Origin: Betaproteobacteria bacterium
GTDB lineage: Bacteria; Pseudomonadota; Gammaproteobacteria; Burkholderiales; Usitatibacteraceae
NCBI GenBank assembly: GCA_025362705.1
Contig: JANYFH010000366.1
Location: forward strand, 1-7,693
Direction of reading: 5' to 3'
Length of the DNA stretch: 7,693 bases
The notes beneath the pieces are model-generated. The model was not told where the DNA came from. It saw only the letters and a program-made list of their open reading frames with translations, and ran no database searches. Position numbers and translations under genes: made by a program. Each line of letters begins with the position of its first letter. The stretch's first letter is position 1. Shown piece after piece: positions 7,201 through 7,693 of this stretch.

Positions 7201-7622
7201 AACTGGTTACTGCGGCCACTGCCGATTTCACGAGGAGAAGCAAACAGCACGCGTTTGCCATCTGCACTCCAGCCGCTAACGGTGTCGGTACTCGCATGCC
7301 AGGTCAGCCGTTTCGGCTGGCCGCCTTCAACGGAAATCACATAGACGTCGGTATTGCCGTCGTATCGCGCCGAATACGCAATCCACTTTCCGTCGGGTGA
7401 AAACACCGGCGCAAATTCATCCGCAGGGTGCGAGGTCAACCGCACCGGATTCTGCCCCTCCCGGTTGGCCACCCAGATGTCGCCCGCGTAGACGAAGGCG
7501 ATATGGTCGCGCGAAATGCTGGGCTGTCGTAGCAGCAGCGTAGGCGCCGCTTCTGCCCACATGCAAATGGACGCAACCGCTGCGAAGAAAAGGCCACGCA
7601 TTAAAATCAGATTAATGTTCAT
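4275..7622 (-). CDS. Secreted tricorn-like S41 family protease
   Basis: At 1115 residues it is close to the length of archaeal tricorn (1071), plus a signal peptide (MNINLILMRGLFFAAVAS..., likely cut after AEA at 23-25), so it should be periplasmic. Order: beta-propeller blades of PD40/WD40-like type (FSPDGKW, WSADGKR, WSRDGKR, WSPDGKQ, WAPDGKT, ISPDSRW); a Lys/Asp/Pro-rich linker (about 539-591) inside the second propeller region; a C1 domain (about 710-785) ending in ELQVGHNRVGGGD with His779; a PDZ domain (about 794-870); and a C2 peptidase core (about 905-1085) with RRNSGG (Ser952), the nucleophile motif DAGSGGD (Ser1001), and VENEGVAPD (Glu1059). In tricorn a Ser-His-Ser-Glu tetrad is catalytic; here Gly778 sits where the first Ser is expected. 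It probably degrades peptides in the envelope. ATG 7622 has GGAG (7634-7631) eight bases upstream; GTG at 7625 is an alternative. Confidence 0.93.
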   Translation of the reverse strand: MNINLILMRGLFFAAVASICMWAEAAPTLLLRQPSISRDHIAFVYAGDIWVANREGQNPVRLTSHPADEFAPVFSPDGKWIAYSARYDGNTDVYVISVEGGQPKRLTWHASTDTVSGWSADGKRVLFASPREIGSGRSNQLYEVSVDGGFEKKVMEAQAFEGVWSRDGKRIAYRPYRAANSGASGWRQHRGGSTPPIWIIDPATNTLEKIPHVNASDTNPMWIGDDVVFISDRNDGAANLFIYESKTKAVRQLTRETVWDVHSAGAFGNTVVYEVGGKLKELDVATSRIRDLPVTIAAQAIQTRTQWKDASSNMTSARLSATGKRVVVSARGDVFTVPVKDGSVRNLTQTSGVREKDAMWSPDGKQVAYISDAGMHHSLVLRDQAGLDKSQTLDLGKSGYFTLLAWAPDGKTIVYQDNHLNLYAITISTGAVKLIDNRKRRGAFIVSISPDSRWLAYTVAAENFFNQIRIHDFATGKSVTVTDGLSNADNPVFGGSDYLYFTASINAGPSLVGLDMSSQERPVRDGIYAMVLSAEGKSPMEPKTGDEEDKKDPPKDGPKDGAKPDGIPKTDASTDDRAKPDAAKPVASAKPPKAVRIDFDGIGQRIVALPLSERNYDSLAVASDGALFYLERRQPGNSNDPPEPESTGNGELYRFSFEDRKTRALKAGVANFSISADGKKMLLQYAKGKLEITDATDKFDAKPIDLAQLGMTINPQEEWQQIFDETWWMEKEFFYDANLHGIDWNAIRARYQPLLKHVQRREDLNDLLAEMIGELQVGHNRVGGGDVHRERPAAAGLLGADFTVDNDHYRIKTIYAGDRWNPFMKAPLAVPGLGVKEGDYILAVNGRPVSAQQNLYAFLENTVGKQVSLTVGSDATGKGSHNIVVQPIANEASLRQWNWIEKNRQYVDKVSGGKVAYVYLPDTGGDGFKHFNRMFFAQVEKAAVIVDDRRNSGGQAANYVTDVLSRQYLAGWKDRDGMLFETPGGAIYGPKVMLIDQDAGSGGDFLPYAFKRMGLGPLIGTRTWGGLIGISANPNLIDGGALVVPFFRFFTPEREWRVENEGVAPDMEVELDPTAVNQGRDTQLDAALKSVMQRLQSEKQITRKVAPSMPTQLGK

Positions 7623-7630
7623 CACACTTA

Positions 7631-7634
7631 CTCC
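7631..7634 (-). promoter_or_regulatory. Ribosome binding site of the tricorn-like gene
   Basis: GGAG on the minus strand lies eight bases before ATG 7622 and five before the adjoining GTG 7625. Both starts are usable; the ATG has the better codon and spacing. The remaining upstream bases to the window end show no clear promoter. Confidence 0.6.
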
Positions 7635-7693
7635 ATTCAGAATTATTTGCTCAAGCTTCTCATCAACGCTGGTTCAGCCGCAAGGCTTCACTT

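Noticed and set aside
1..7693. Search for a CRISPR array, tRNA/rRNA genes, insertion sequences, attachment sites or a phage or toxin-antitoxin module
   Set aside because: No regularly spaced direct repeats, cloverleaf, transposase or integrase fragments, or small paired toxin-antitoxin frames were seen.

Overview
The window looks like a chromosomal stretch from a Gram-negative bacterium, most likely a proteobacterium (betaproteobacterial affinity is only an impression). It carries an outer-membrane-type lipoprotein signal, Sec signal peptides on envelope proteins, moderately high G+C, and family members typical of such genomes: a BON-domain protein, a ChrR-like flavin reductase, a VIT-family transporter and a secreted tricorn-type S41 protease. 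There are no mobile elements, tRNAs, rRNAs or CRISPR arrays.

Layout. (1) Bases 1-660 (+) are the 3' end of a large secreted protein: the tail of a fibronectin-III-like domain, a beta-rich module, and a C-terminal pair of dockerin type I calcium-binding repeats. (2) A gap of about 325 bases without a supported gene leads to a small exported BON protein (986-1309, +), followed by a stem-loop. (3) An NAD(P)H-dependent FMN/quinone reductase (1518-2069, +) and a VIT1/CCC1-family iron/manganese transporter (2103-2804, +) lie 33 bases apart and are probably co-transcribed. (4) A short convergent gap with an A/T-rich inverted repeat separates them from two minus-strand genes: a lipoprotein joining a transglutaminase-like domain to TPRs (2879-4048, -), and upstream of it a 1115-residue periplasmic tricorn-like protease (4275-7622, -). 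The roughly 226-base space between these two genes holds three successive inverted repeats.

How they may work together (inference): the reductase/transporter pair suggests redox or metal homeostasis, and the BON protein suggests envelope maintenance. The tricorn-like protease and the transglutaminase/TPR lipoprotein are both envelope proteins on the same strand, but the hairpins between them argue for at least partly separate transcripts. Nothing here is clearly a new system. The points most worth a second look are the dockerin module in a probably proteobacterial secreted protein, the start site and fold of the lipoprotein, the hairpin series, and the active-site variations of the tricorn homologue.
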